From positions 36,285 through 100,284 of the forward strand of contig NZ_JACEZT010000019.1 of the NCBI RefSeq assembly GCF_014042345.1: 64,000 bases of DNA, given 5' to 3'. Positions 52,735 to 61,963 of this stretch are shown here, piece by piece; position 1 is the stretch's first letter; every line of letters starts with the position of its first letter. Made by a program: the position numbers and the translations under genes. Source of the DNA: Rugamonas brunnea (GTDB lineage Bacteria > Pseudomonadota > Gammaproteobacteria > Burkholderiales > Burkholderiaceae_D). A model generated the notes under the pieces. The model saw nothing but the letters and a program-made list of their open reading frames with translations, had not been told where the DNA came from and searched no databases.

Positions 52735-53556
52735 GTGGCGCTCCATCGTCGCTCTTACTGGAATACGCCTGATTTGACTTCCTTACCACACCGTCCGCGC
52801 CTGCAGCGCGCCAAGTTCGCCTTGCCCAGTTTCGTCACGCTGCTGTCGATCGCCTGCGGCTTCGGCAGCATCGTCATCTCCGTCGACAACGCCTTCATTG
52901 GCAACGCCCACGATTACCGGCTGGCCGCCGTGCTGCTGGTGCTGGCCGGCGTGTTCGACGCGCTCGACGGCATGGTGGCGCGCGCCACCGGCACCAGCTC
53001 GGACTTCGGCATGCAGCTCGACTCCATCGCCGACGTGATGAACTTCGGCTGCGCGCCCGGCTTGCTGCTGTACTGCTATGGCTTCGTGCAGCTCGGTGCG
53101 CACCAGCCCACGCTGCTGCGCCTGGGCGGCATGGCCAGCTTCTTCTTCGTCGCCTGCGGCGCCCTGCGCCTGGCCCGCTTCAACGTCAACGTGGGCCGCA
53201 CCGATCCGCGCTACTTCGTCGGCATCCCCATCACGGCGGGCGCGGCCTGCGTGGCGTCGGTGGTGGTGGCCTGGCCCGACCCGCCCACCGGCACCCTGCA
53301 GGCCGTCATGCTGGCGCTGCTGTTGTTCGCCGTCGGCGGGCTGATGGTATCGACCATCCGCTTCCCCAGCACCAAGCAAAAGAAAAGCAAGGCGGCGCTG
53401 GTGCTGTTGCTGGTCAACCTGGCCTTGCTGGCGTGGTTGCAGACGGTGTTCTTCGTGCTGTTCTTCGCCGTTTACATCGCCGCCACCTTGGCGCTGAACC
53501 TGGGCTGGAAGCTGGGCTGGCGCGGCATCGCCCCCCCGGCCGTCTACAACGACTGA
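52735..53556 (+). CDS. pssA: CDP-diacylglycerol-serine O-phosphatidyltransferase
   Basis: The integral membrane protein has the CDP-alcohol phosphotransferase signature DG-x2-AR-x8-G-x3-D-x3-D in DALDGMVARATGTSSDFGMQ LDSIAD, with the catalytic aspartates. Type II PssA features include PSFVTLLSIACGFGSIV and the later GALRLARFN. It makes phosphatidylserine, the precursor of phosphatidylethanolamine, at the inner membrane. Six to seven membrane helices are visible. The start is uncertain: the GTG at 52735 gives 273 aa and a TTG at 52774 gives 260 aa. Confidence 0.93.
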   Translation: MALHRRSYWNTPDLTSLPHRPRLQRAKFALPSFVTLLSIACGFGSIVISVDNAFIGNAHDYRLAAVLLVLAGVFDALDGMVARATGTSSDFGMQLDSIADVMNFGCAPGLLLYCYGFVQLGAHQPTLLRLGGMASFFFVACGALRLARFNVNVGRTDPRYFVGIPITAGAACVASVVVAWPDPPTGTLQAVMLALLLFAVGGLMVSTIRFPSTKQKKSKAALVLLLVNLALLAWLQTVFFVLFFAVYIAATLALNLGWKLGWRGIAPPAVYND

Positions 53557-53563
53557 AATTCAC

Positions 53564-53633
53564 AACCGGGGTCAGGTCATACCATCAAGCAACTTGCGTG
53601 CAGATTGCTTGATGGTATGACCTGACCCCGGTT
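53564..53633. repeat. 29-bp perfect palindrome (REP-type, bidirectional terminator)
   Basis: Left arm 53564-53592 and right arm 53605-53633 are exact complements around a 12-base loop. The GGGGTCAGGTC core near both ends resembles the conserved part of REP elements associated with RAYT transposases. It lies between convergent pssA and the aldo/keto reductase gene and would form a very stable RNA hairpin from both strands. Confidence 0.85.
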
Positions 53634-53644
53634 TGTTGTTTGCC

Positions 53645-54571
53645 TCAGGCCACCTCGTGCCCGCGCGCGGCGCGCAGGATCTCGAACCACTGGCTGCGGC
53701 TCAGGCTGAACTGGGTGGCGCGCACGGCGTCGACGATGGCGTCGATGCGGCCGCTGCCCGTCAGCGGCAGCGGCCGCGATGGCAGTTGCATGATCCACGC
53801 GAACACCACGCTGGCGAACGGCTGTTGCAGTTCGTCGGCGATGCGCTGCACCACGGCGCGCACGCGCTCGCCAGCCGCGTCGCCGCCGTTGAACAGGCGG
53901 CCGCCGGCCAGCGGTGACCACACCATGGGCCGCACGCCCTGGTCCTGCAGACCATCGAAGGTGTCATCGAATAGCGGCGCCACGTGCAGCGGCGAGCATT
54001 CGACCTGGTTGGTGGCCAGCGGCACGCGCCGGTTCAGGCATTCGAACTGGTGGCGGCTGAAGTTGGACACGCCGAAGTGGCGCACCTTGCCCTGCAGCCG
54101 CAGCCGGCTGAAGGTGCCGGCGATCTCGTCAAAATCCATCAGCGGATCGGGCCGGTGGATCAGCAGCAGGTCCAGGTAGTCCGTGCCCAGCGCCTTGAGC
54201 GATTGCTCGACCGAGGCCGTGATGTGGGCGGCGCTGGTGTCGTAATGCTGGATGGTGTGCCCGGGCCGGGCCGGCGACACCAGCTTGATGCCGCACTTGC
54301 TCACCAGTTGCATGCGCGCGCGCAGCGACGGCTGCAAGGCCAGCGCTTCGCCGAACAGGGCTTCGACGCCGTAGTCGCCATAGATGTCGGCATGGTCGAA
54401 GCTGGTCACGCCCAGCGCCATGCAGCGCTTGATCAGGGTCAGACGCTGTTGCGGCGTCAGGTTCCAGGCGCCCATGCGCCACATGCCGGCCACCACGCGC
54501 GACAGCGTGGGGCCGTTGTTGCTGGTGACGATGGAGGGGCACAGCAGACCGACGGGCGGTTCGTAGTTCAT
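53645..54571 (-). CDS. Aldo/keto reductase (YdhF-like)
   Basis: The 308-aa protein is a standard AKR TIM barrel. The catalytic tetrad is visible as Asp and Tyr in DHADIYGDYGVE, Lys in VSKCGIK and His in LLLIHRPDPL. The cofactor region is PMVWSPLAGGRLF with PLPLTGSGR. The sequence is closest in pattern to YdhF-type NADPH-dependent reductases. The physiological substrate is unknown. The ATG at 54571 (MNYEPPVGLL) is preferred to one 16 codons upstream. Confidence 0.9.
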   Translation of the reverse strand: MNYEPPVGLLCPSIVTSNNGPTLSRVVAGMWRMGAWNLTPQQRLTLIKRCMALGVTSFDHADIYGDYGVEALFGEALALQPSLRARMQLVSKCGIKLVSPARPGHTIQHYDTSAAHITASVEQSLKALGTDYLDLLLIHRPDPLMDFDEIAGTFSRLRLQGKVRHFGVSNFSRHQFECLNRRVPLATNQVECSPLHVAPLFDDTFDGLQDQGVRPMVWSPLAGGRLFNGGDAAGERVRAVVQRIADELQQPFASVVFAWIMQLPSRPLPLTGSGRIDAIVDAVRATQFSLSRSQWFEILRAARGHEVA

Positions 54572-54713
54572 GGCGGGCTTTCGGGCGTGGGAGGATAGGG
54601 GATACATTCCTTTTTGCAAGTAGTATTGTTACACGACTACTAGGCCCGGGTGGCACATTTTGCCTTTTAGCGACCTCGACCGTTGCAAGCACCGCATAGA
54701 GCAAAAGACAATA

Positions 54714-54743
54714 AACAAAAGTCCACCGAAGTGGACTTTTGTT
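54714..54743 (-). terminator. Terminator of the carboxypeptidase gene
   Basis: Perfect 13-bp stem AACAAAAGTCCAC with complement and loop CGAA, 19 bases past the stop of the D,D-carboxypeptidase gene, with a T-rich tail inside the stem. Probably works for both strands. Confidence 0.85.
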
Positions 54744-54761
54744 CATCGGGATGGCGGTAGA

Positions 54762-55907
54762 TTACTTCATCCAGAGGCGGATCGAATCCCAGGCGCGGCC
54801 GAAGATGGAAGCCTGGTTCACCGGCTCCAGCGCCACCACGGGCAGTTCCAGCAGCGGCTTGCCGTCGACCAGCATCTTGAGCGTGCCGACGCGGCTGTTC
54901 TCGGCCAGCGGGGCCACCAGCGGGTCCTTGCGTTCGAGCAGCGGCTTCATCTTGCCGGCCACGCCCTTGGGCACGGTCACCAGCACGTCGTTGGGGAAGC
55001 CGATCTTGACGGTGCCCTTGGAGCCCTTCCAGATTTCCGGGGTGGCGATGGCCTGGCCCTTGGAGTACAGCTTGACCGTGTCGAAGTTCTGGAAGCCCCA
55101 GTTCAGCAGCTTCTGGCTTTCCTGGGTGCGCGCGCTGTCGGAGTTGGTGCCCAGCACCACGGCGATCAGGCGGCGCTCGCTGGCGCCGTTGGGACGGTGG
55201 GCCGAGGCGATCATGCAGAAGCCGGCCGCTTCGGTGTGGCCCGTCTTCATACCGTCCACGGTCGGGTCCAGCCACAGCAGGCGGTTGCGGTTCTGCTGGG
55301 TGATCTTGTTGTAGGTGAAGCTCTTGACCGAGTCGATCTTGTAGAACTCGGGGTAGTCCTGGATCACGTGCTTGGCCAGCACCGACAAGTCCTGCGCCGT
55401 CGAGTAGTTCTCGGGGCTGGGCAGGCCGTGCGGGTTGGCGAAGTGGGTCGAGGTCAGGCCCATGCGCTGCGCTTCGCGGTTCATCATCACCACGAAGGCC
55501 GACTCGTCGCCGGCCACGGCTTCGGCCAGGGCCACGGCCGCGTCGTTACCGGATTGCACCATCAGGCCGTACAGCAGGTCGTTGACCTTGACCGGGGTGG
55601 CCGGGTCGATGAACATCTTCGAGCTGCTCGAATCGACTTTCCACGCGTGGGTGGAGACGTTGACCATCTGGTTCAGGTCCAGCTTCTTGTCCTTGACGGC
55701 GGCGAAGGTCAGGTAGGCCGTCATGATCTTGGTCAGCGAGGCCGGCTCGATGCGGGCGTTGGGGTCTTGCGAGGCGATGATCTGGCCGCTGGTGGCATCC
55801 AGCAGCAGCCACGATTTGGCGGCGATGGTGGGCGGCGGCAGCGTCTGGGCGACGGCGGCGGTCATCATCAACACACTGGTGGCCAGTGCGGCGAATAATT
55901 TTTTCAT
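54762..55907 (-). CDS. dacC: D-alanyl-D-alanine carboxypeptidase (PBP5/6 type)
   Basis: The 381-aa precursor has a signal peptide to AVAQ. The penicillin-binding motifs are SLTK with Ser57 as nucleophile, SGN at 119-121 and KTG at 221-223. A C-terminal beta domain (about 280-365) and an amphipathic C-terminal helix (ASIFGRAWDSIRLWMK) for inner membrane attachment follow the PBP5/6 plan. It trims the terminal D-Ala of peptidoglycan pentapeptides. The symbol could equally be dacA. The ATG at 55907 is chosen by the signal peptide; the longer open frame upstream is not coding. Confidence 0.93.
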   Translation of the reverse strand: MKKLFAALATSVLMMTAAVAQTLPPPTIAAKSWLLLDATSGQIIASQDPNARIEPASLTKIMTAYLTFAAVKDKKLDLNQMVNVSTHAWKVDSSSSKMFIDPATPVKVNDLLYGLMVQSGNDAAVALAEAVAGDESAFVVMMNREAQRMGLTSTHFANPHGLPSPENYSTAQDLSVLAKHVIQDYPEFYKIDSVKSFTYNKITQQNRNRLLWLDPTVDGMKTGHTEAAGFCMIASAHRPNGASERRLIAVVLGTNSDSARTQESQKLLNWGFQNFDTVKLYSKGQAIATPEIWKGSKGTVKIGFPNDVLVTVPKGVAGKMKPLLERKDPLVAPLAENSRVGTLKMLVDGKPLLELPVVALEPVNQASIFGRAWDSIRLWMK

Positions 55908-55972
55908 GTTGCGTATCGGGTGTCTAAGTTGGGGGACGGGCGGCCTGCAAAAGGCGCGCCCATTATAGGGCT

Positions 55973-56626
55973 TCAAGCCGCCGTCGCGGTGTCCTGTTCC
56001 GGCCGCGTGTGCCACAGCTGGCTGACCCAGCCTTTGATGTGCTGCAGCTTGCGGTGGAAGAAGTGGTCGGCGCCGGGGATCACGATCACGGGCAAGTCCT
56101 GCGGACGGGCCCAGTCGAACACATCCTTCAGGGGAATGGTTTCGTCCAGCTCGCCGTGGATGACGATGGTGTCGGCCGGGACCTTGGCCACGTCCCACTT
56201 GCCGGCCGCCGTGCCGATCATGACCAGCCGCTCGGCCGGGGCGCCGGCCGCCACCAGTTGTTCCTGCAGGCGTCCCATCACGAAGGTGCCGAACGAGAAG
56301 CCGGACAGGGCCACGGGCAAGCCCGGGTAGCGTTGCTGCATGTATTGGAGCAGCACGGCCATGTCGTCGGTCTCGCCGTGGCCGTGGTCGTGTTCGCCTT
56401 CGGAGGCGCCCACGCCGCGGAAGTTGATCCGCGCCGCCACATAGCCGAGGCCGACGAAGGTGCGGGCCAGGGTCTGGGCCACCTTGTTGTCCATGGTGCC
56501 GCCGTACAGCGGGTGCGGGTGGGCCACCAGGGCGATGCCGCGCGGGGTCTGCTTGGGAAAGTCGATCAGGCCTTCCATCAGGCCGGCGCCGCCTTGCAGC
56601 GTGAATTTTTCAGAGTTCTTGTTCAT
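55973..56626 (-). CDS. Alpha/beta hydrolase
   Basis: The 217-aa cytoplasmic protein has the alpha/beta hydrolase nucleophile elbow GFSFG (Ser in FSF), an early HPHPLYGGTMDNKV motif forming the oxyanion region, VIHGELDETIP with the acid Asp, and a late GADHFFHRKL with the catalytic His. The pattern is that of small esterase/dienelactone-hydrolase-like proteins often called YsgA/COG2945. The substrate is unknown. It is 15 bases downstream of the ferredoxin gene, the usual neighbour of this family in betaproteobacteria. Confidence 0.88.
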   Translation of the reverse strand: MNKNSEKFTLQGGAGLMEGLIDFPKQTPRGIALVAHPHPLYGGTMDNKVAQTLARTFVGLGYVAARINFRGVGASEGEHDHGHGETDDMAVLLQYMQQRYPGLPVALSGFSFGTFVMGRLQEQLVAAGAPAERLVMIGTAAGKWDVAKVPADTIVIHGELDETIPLKDVFDWARPQDLPVIVIPGADHFFHRKLQHIKGWVSQLWHTRPEQDTATAA

Positions 56627-56640
56627 GTGAATCAGGGAGT

Positions 56641-56958
56641 TCAGATTTTCAGACGTTCCACCACTTTGCCGTTGACCAGGTGGCTGTCGACGATTTCATC
56701 GATGTCGGCCGTGTCGACGTAGGTGTACCACGTGCCTTCGGGATAGACCACCAGCACCGGGCCTTCGTCGCAGCGGTCCAGGCAGCCGGCCTGGTTGATG
56801 CGGACCTTGCCGGCGCCGTTGATGTCCAGTTCCTTGCAGCGCTTCTTGGCGTGCTTCTGGGCCGCGATGGCGTTGTGGTCGCTGCAGCAGGGGCGGCCGT
56901 CGTCGCGCTGGTTCACGCAGAAGAAGACGTGGCGTTGGTAATACAGGTCGTCGCTCAT
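56641..56958 (-). CDS. Thioredoxin-like [2Fe-2S] ferredoxin
   Basis: This 105-aa protein begins MSDDLYYQRHVFFCVNQRDD. The Cys set FFCVNQR / GRPCCS and INQAGCLDRCDEGPVLVVYP matches thioredoxin-fold [2Fe-2S] ferredoxins, with the last two cysteines in the G-C-L-x2-C loop. It is an electron carrier. The partner is not identified. The ATG at 56958 is the family start. Confidence 0.9.
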   Translation of the reverse strand: MSDDLYYQRHVFFCVNQRDDGRPCCSDHNAIAAQKHAKKRCKELDINGAGKVRINQAGCLDRCDEGPVLVVYPEGTWYTYVDTADIDEIVDSHLVNGKVVERLKI

Positions 56959-57042
56959 GGCAATCTCGGGTTGGTTGGCGTTAGTTGGCATTGGTGGGCA
57001 GCCGATATGATACCCGCGATCGCGGCCTCATGCGGGCCGCCG

Positions 57043-58254
57043 TCACTGGCGCTGCTGGCCGTGCGCGGGCAGCCACAGGTACCAGACCGTGAAGAACGGC
57101 CACAGCAGCGAGAGGAATTGGGCCGCGCCGTTGAAGTTGAGGAACTTCCCTTGCACCCAGGTTTGCAGCGTGGCGACGAAATACGGGTTGGCCGGCGTGG
57201 TGTTGACGATGAGCAGGCTCAGCAGCAAAGTCAGGGCCGCCAGCCGGCGCTGCGCCACGTGCGGCGCGAACGCCAGGCCGGCCAGCATGATGGCGCCGAT
57301 CAGCAAGCCCCCTTCGGCGCCCGGCGTGACCCACACGAAGGCGTTCTCGGGCGAGAACAGCAGCGCCGTGGCCAGCGCCTTGACGACGATGGCCGCGCCC
57401 ACCAGCGCCGCCACCAGCGTGGCGCGCGGCGCCGGCCGGCGCAGCAGGCAGAGCAGCGTGAGCGCCGCGCCCACCATGCCGCAGGCCGTGATGATGGTCT
57501 CGGACAGCCAGTATTGTTCCACCGTCAGCGTGGCCACGGGGCGCAGCCAGGCGCCCAGGTCGATCTCCGTGTCCAGCAGCTCGGACAGCCATTCGGACAG
57601 GATGGGCAGCAACTGGCCGTGGCCGAACAGGAAGCTTTGCGGATAGATCTGCGCCAGCGGCCACAGGGCCAGCAGCACCAGGCCCTGGCTGGCCTGCGGC
57701 GCGAACCAGCGCCGCCGCAACTGGTACAACTGGCTCTGGTCCAGCAGGCGGCGCACGGTGAGCACGCCGATCAGCGCGCCCAGGCTGCAACCGGCCGCGT
57801 TGGTGTAGAAGTCCAGGTTGGACGAGACGCGGCTGGGCAAATAGGTCTGCACGGCCTCCATCAGGCCGGACAGCAGTACGCCGCTGGCGCTGGCCAGCAG
57901 CCAGGCGGCCAGCCGCGTGACGCGCGGGTACAGCGCGTACACGATCAGGGTGCCGAGCGGGACGTAGCCGACCACGTTGGTGATGGCGTCGAACTTGGTC
58001 CAGTAACGGGGCAGCTCGATATGTTCGAGGAAGATCAACGGCGACAGGCCGTGGTTCTGCCAGCCCGAGAACGGATACCAGCTGGCGTACACGATCAGCA
58101 GCACGTAGGCCAGCAACGCCGCGCGCGCCAGCGCCGAGCTGCGCCCGGCCGTGGCGGCGGGCGCGCTCGCCGCTTCCGGCGCATGGCCAGCAGCCTGCCC
58201 CGGCGCTTGCGTCAGCCTCGGATCGGATGCTGGTGGATCGGCTTGTCGATTCAT
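57043..58254 (-). CDS. VanZ family membrane protein
   Basis: The 403-aa protein has an Ala/Pro-rich cytoplasmic N-terminus (1-40), then about ten membrane helices. A VanZ-like unit at about 45-165 shows LLIVYASWYPFSGWQ, DAITNVVGYVPLGTL and GLMEAVQTYLPSRVSSNLDF, the last with charged residues typical of VanZ/RDD-type transmembrane domains. The C-terminal half is a second set of helices of unknown role. Function unknown; VanZ itself gives low-level teicoplanin resistance, which cannot be assumed here. Confidence 0.8.
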   Translation of the reverse strand: MNRQADPPASDPRLTQAPGQAAGHAPEAASAPAATAGRSSALARAALLAYVLLIVYASWYPFSGWQNHGLSPLIFLEHIELPRYWTKFDAITNVVGYVPLGTLIVYALYPRVTRLAAWLLASASGVLLSGLMEAVQTYLPSRVSSNLDFYTNAAGCSLGALIGVLTVRRLLDQSQLYQLRRRWFAPQASQGLVLLALWPLAQIYPQSFLFGHGQLLPILSEWLSELLDTEIDLGAWLRPVATLTVEQYWLSETIITACGMVGAALTLLCLLRRPAPRATLVAALVGAAIVVKALATALLFSPENAFVWVTPGAEGGLLIGAIMLAGLAFAPHVAQRRLAALTLLLSLLIVNTTPANPYFVATLQTWVQGKFLNFNGAAQFLSLLWPFFTVWYLWLPAHGQQRQ

Positions 58255-58305
58255 TGTCGCGTCATCGCCTGGTTATCGCTACTTTATCGCCGCGCCATCG
58301 CTGCG

Positions 58306-58917
58306 TTATTGCTGCGGCAGCGCGGCCAGCCAGGCCAGCAGGTCGGCGGCCAGTGCGTCGCTGGCGTCGGCCAGCGCATGGGCGCCGCCGGCCGCGTCGG
58401 CGCTGGGCGCGGGACTGCTGCGCTGGAAGGTGCGCTGGTCCACCAGCCGGTGGTTGCGGAACAGCGAGGCGCGCATGGCCAGCGCTCCGTTACTTTGGGT
58501 GGCGCTGGTGAAGTTCTGCGCGAAGTCGTCCAGTTCCAGCCGCAGCATGGGGGCGCCGCTGCCCACGTCGGTCGAGGTCAGCACCTTGACGCCGGCCTGC
58601 GCCAGGCGCGCCTTGATGCGCTGGGTCAGCAGCTGCGGCGGCGTGCTGGTCCACTGGTTGTAGGCGTACGGGCGGGCTTGGCGCGCGTCCGCATACAGCA
58701 GCCGGTATTGCATGCGCTCGGAGTCGAGCGCGGGCGGGCCGTCCACGTCGGCCACGATCAGGGCCGGCAGCGGCGCGGACGCAGGCGCAGCTGCGGCCGT
58801 GGCCTGGGGCAGCGGGCCGAAGTCGTACAAGGTGGTGGTGGTGCGGCCGCCGCTGCTGGCGCAGGCGCTCAGCAGCAATGGGACGGCCAGTGCGGCCAGG
58901 CGGGAAAGGTGGGTCAT
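58306..58917 (-). CDS. ABC-type transport auxiliary lipoprotein (PqiC/MlaD-operon partner)
   Basis: This 203-aa lipoprotein has lipobox LSAC. It matches the ABC_trans_aux (PF03886-type) family: YDFGPLPQ near the start, MQYRLLYADARQARPYAYNQW, and TQRIKARLAQAGVKVLTST. Members such as PqiC sit in the outer membrane and dock MCE proteins that carry lipids across the envelope. Here it is the last of the four-gene lipid transport operon, 11 bases after the MCE gene. The ATG at 58917 fits the lipoprotein signal. Confidence 0.85.
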   Translation of the reverse strand: MTHLSRLAALAVPLLLSACASSGGRTTTTLYDFGPLPQATAAAAPASAPLPALIVADVDGPPALDSERMQYRLLYADARQARPYAYNQWTSTPPQLLTQRIKARLAQAGVKVLTSTDVGSGAPMLRLELDDFAQNFTSATQSNGALAMRASLFRNHRLVDQRTFQRSSPAPSADAAGGAHALADASDALAADLLAWLAALPQQ

Positions 58918-58928
58918 CGCGGGGCTCC

Positions 58929-59867
58929 TCATTTGGCCGGTGCCGTGAAGCCGTCTTCGCCGGGGCCGGGCGGGGTGCCGGGCGCGCCAAACAGCAGGCT
59001 TTGCGGACGTTCATTGAGCTTGTTCATGGTGTTCTTCAAGGCCCGCATCGACGAGCGCGATTCGTCGGTCAGCGAGATCACGTGCGGCAGGGCGTCCATC
59101 TCGACGCCGCTGGTGACCGCTTCCACCGACAGGCCGACCCGGTCCACCGTCCCGCTCATGCGCGCCAGCGGCCCGTCGGGGGCCTGCAGGCTGGTGGTCA
59201 GGCGGCGCGCGTCGTTGGCCAGCGCAGTCACCGATTGCAGTGCGCCGTGGGCCTGGTCGGCCAGCGCGGGCAGGCGTTCAATGGTCGGCTGCAGTTGTTC
59301 CGGCAGCGCGCCGTATGCCTTGGCGGCGGCGCTGATGTCGCTGAAGGCGGACAGCATGACGCGCTGGTTGGCAGGGCTGAGCAGCGCGTTCAGGCGGTCG
59401 GCCGCCTGTTCGGCTTGCGACAGGATTTGCTTGCCCCGCTTTTCCAGCTGGTCGAAGAAGCCTGGGCGCAGCGGGATGCGGGTGGGATTGTCGGCGTTGG
59501 TGCCCAGCAGCGGCGAGCCGACCTTGTCGTCGTCCAGCTGCACGTAAGCGATGCCCGTCACGCCCTGGTAGCCCAGCGTGGCGAAGGTGGTCTTGGTGAT
59601 GGGCGCATCCGGGTTGATGCTCAGGGTGACGAGGATCTGGCCCGTCACCTTGGGGTCGAAGCCGATGCTGGCCACTTTGCCGACCTGCAGGCCACGGTAG
59701 CGCACCTGCGCCTGCGGATTCAGGCCGGGCACGGGTTGGGTGGTGGCCAGCTGGTAGGGCACGCGCTCGATGCGGTCGCGGTTGAACCAGAGGCCGAACA
59801 GCACGGCCGCGATCACCAGCGTGATCGTGAAGAAGCCTGTCATGAGTGCGTGCGATCTGTTTTCCAT
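58929..59867 (-). CDS. MlaD/MCE-family lipid transport protein
   Basis: The 312-aa protein has an N-terminal membrane anchor (GFFTITLVIAAVLFGLWFNR) and one MCE domain (about 40-120): VPGLNPQAQVRYRGLQVGKV then GYQGVTGIAYVQLDD. The long C-terminal region is alpha-helical (about 140-290, for example LEKRGKQILSQAEQAADRLN) and may form a periplasmic tube or coiled coil. MCE proteins form hexamers that shuttle phospholipids. Operon order is permease, ATPase, MCE, auxiliary lipoprotein. Confidence 0.92.
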   Translation of the reverse strand: MENRSHALMTGFFTITLVIAAVLFGLWFNRDRIERVPYQLATTQPVPGLNPQAQVRYRGLQVGKVASIGFDPKVTGQILVTLSINPDAPITKTTFATLGYQGVTGIAYVQLDDDKVGSPLLGTNADNPTRIPLRPGFFDQLEKRGKQILSQAEQAADRLNALLSPANQRVMLSAFSDISAAAKAYGALPEQLQPTIERLPALADQAHGALQSVTALANDARRLTTSLQAPDGPLARMSGTVDRVGLSVEAVTSGVEMDALPHVISLTDESRSSMRALKNTMNKLNERPQSLLFGAPGTPPGPGEDGFTAPAK

Positions 59868-59897
59868 GGATGCTCCGATGCGCGTGCAGTGTCCCGC

Positions 59898-60785
59898 TCA
59901 GTGTTGGTTCAGTGGTTGCTCTGGCGCGGCCTTGGGCTGCGGCGGGGACGAGTCGAGCGCTTCCAGCGCGCGGCGGCCGCGGTCGCCCAGGAAGAACTCC
60001 TTGATGAATGGGTGGTCGATCTTCAGCAGCTCGCGCGTAGGGCCGATGGCGATCACGTGTTTTTCGGCCAGCACGGCGATGCGGGTCGACAGTGCGAACA
60101 GCGTGTCCAGGTCGTGGGTGACCATCACCACGGTCAGCCCCAGTTCGCGGTGCAGCGATTTGATCAGGGCGACGAAGCTTTCCGACAGGTCTGGATCGAG
60201 GCCGGCCGTCGGCTCGTCTAGGAACAGCAGCTGCGGTTCCAGTGCCAGCGCGCGCGCCAGCGCCACCCGCTTGACCATGCCGCCGGACAGGTCGGACGGC
60301 ATCTTGTCCGCGTGTTCCGGCCCCAGCCCGACCATGTTCATCTTCAGCAGCACCACGTCGCGCACCAGGTCTTCCGGGATCTTGTGCAGTTCGCGCAGGG
60401 GCTGGGCGATGTTCTCGAACACGGTCAGGGCCGAATACAGCGCGCCCTGCTGGAACAGCATGCCCCAGTGGTTGCGCAGCTTTTGCAGCTGGCCCGCATC
60501 GACCTCGCTGATGTCCTCGCCGAACACGCGCACGCAGCCGCGCGCGGGGTGTTCCAGGCCCAGCATCTGGCGCAGCAGCACCGTCTTGCCGGTGCCGGAG
60601 CCGCCCACGATGGACAGGATTTCGCCAGCCTGTATGGCCAGGTTCAAGTCCTGGTGCACGACGGTGCGGCCGAACTTGGTCCACAGGCCGGTGATCTCCA
60701 CCACGGGCACGCTGCCATCAAGTTTCAGCACGCCCGTGTTGGGCGCGCCGCAGTTGGAGGTGGCGGTTGGCAGGTTCGCGTCCAT
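59898..60785 (-). CDS. Lipid ABC transporter ATP-binding protein (MlaF-like)
   Basis: The 295-aa ATPase has Walker A GGSGTGKT, signature LSGGM, Walker B LLFLDEPTAGLD, and the H-loop VMVTHD. The sequence follows the MlaF type (VVHQDLNLAIQAGEILSIVG). It starts at the ATG at 60785, which overlaps the permease stop. It drives phospholipid movement for the MlaE-like permease. The 30 N-terminal residues before the ABC core are not conserved. Confidence 0.93.
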   Translation of the reverse strand: MDANLPTATSNCGAPNTGVLKLDGSVPVVEITGLWTKFGRTVVHQDLNLAIQAGEILSIVGGSGTGKTVLLRQMLGLEHPARGCVRVFGEDISEVDAGQLQKLRNHWGMLFQQGALYSALTVFENIAQPLRELHKIPEDLVRDVVLLKMNMVGLGPEHADKMPSDLSGGMVKRVALARALALEPQLLFLDEPTAGLDPDLSESFVALIKSLHRELGLTVVMVTHDLDTLFALSTRIAVLAEKHVIAIGPTRELLKIDHPFIKEFFLGDRGRRALEALDSSPPQPKAAPEQPLNQH

Positions 60786-61900
60786 CAGTACCCCACGCCG
60801 TTGAACAGGATCGCGAACACGGCGTCGGCCAGGATCACGACGGTGATGGCGGTGACCACCGAGGTGGTGGTGCCACGCCCCAGGCTTTCCGTGTTGGGTT
60901 TGATGCGCAGGCCGAAGTGGCAGGCCACCAGCGCAATCAGCACGCCGAACACGGCGCCTTTGCCCAGGCCGATCATGTAGTTCGCCAGCGGCACGGCGTC
61001 CGGCAATTTTTCGATGAAATAGTACGGCGACAGGTGCAGCTCCACGTTGGCCGATACCATGCCGCCGATCAGCGCCATCACGTCGGTCCAGATCACCAGC
61101 AGCGGCATGCAGATGGCCAGCGCGAGCACCTTGGGCAGGATCAGGCGGAAGCCGTGCGAGATGCCCATCACCAGCATGGCGTCCAGTTCCTCTGTCACCC
61201 GCATCACGCCCAGTTGCGCCGTGATCGAGGAGCCGGAGCGGCCAGCCACCAGGATCGCCGCCAGCAGCGGCCCCAGTTCGCGGATGATGCTCATGCCCAG
61301 CAGGTTGACCAGGTAGATGTCGCCGCCGAAGTTGCGCAGCTGCTGGGCCGACAGGTAGGACAGCACCACCCCGATCAGGAAGCCGACCAGCGCCGTGATG
61401 CCCAGCGCCTGCGGACCGGCGTGGAAGATGTTGGCCGAGATTTCGCGCCACGGGCCGCGCAGCGGATGGCGCGCGAAGCGGACCATGTCCTGCGTGACGG
61501 CGCCCACCAGCGAGATCATGCCGCGCAGGTGTTCGAAAAACTGCATCATCGCGAAGCCGAGCACCATGACGGAGGTCAGGCGCTGCTTGCGCGGGGCTTT
61601 CAGTTCCAGGTTGCCGGCTGCCTCCAGCCGTTTGAAGAATTCTTCCTGCCCGGGCGCCAATCGCAGCGAGGCGGGACGGGTCTTGCCCCAGGCGTTCCAT
61701 AGCAGCTGGGCGCCGATGTGGTCCATGCTGTCAATGGCCGTCAGGTCCCATGTGATCTGGGCCTTGCCCTTCAGGGAATTGAGCTGGCCGGTGAGGGTAT
61801 GCATCGCGCCGCCCAGCGTGAGTGCGTGGACTTGCCAGGTGCCGGCGGCTGTGGCGGCGCCGGAATCGAGAGTGAGGGTGGGCTCTGGGACGGAGGGCAT
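60785..61900 (-). CDS. Lipid ABC transporter permease with STAS domain (MlaE-like)
   Basis: The 371-aa permease has an N-terminal STAS-like (MlaB-type) domain at about 20-95, fused to an MlaE permease: GFLIGVVLSYLSAQQLRNFG, the conserved RELGPLLAAILVAGRSGSSI TAQLG block, VTEELDAMLVMGI and five helices. In E. coli MlaB is a separate protein, so the fusion is a known variant. First gene of the operon on the minus strand. Confidence 0.93.
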   Translation of the reverse strand: MPSVPEPTLTLDSGAATAAGTWQVHALTLGGAMHTLTGQLNSLKGKAQITWDLTAIDSMDHIGAQLLWNAWGKTRPASLRLAPGQEEFFKRLEAAGNLELKAPRKQRLTSVMVLGFAMMQFFEHLRGMISLVGAVTQDMVRFARHPLRGPWREISANIFHAGPQALGITALVGFLIGVVLSYLSAQQLRNFGGDIYLVNLLGMSIIRELGPLLAAILVAGRSGSSITAQLGVMRVTEELDAMLVMGISHGFRLILPKVLALAICMPLLVIWTDVMALIGGMVSANVELHLSPYYFIEKLPDAVPLANYMIGLGKGAVFGVLIALVACHFGLRIKPNTESLGRGTTTSVVTAITVVILADAVFAILFNGVGY

Positions 61901-61963
61901 GACGCCAGTTTAAGGGAGTTTGGACAGGACCGCCACCGCTGTCGCCTGCGGTCCCATGGCGAT

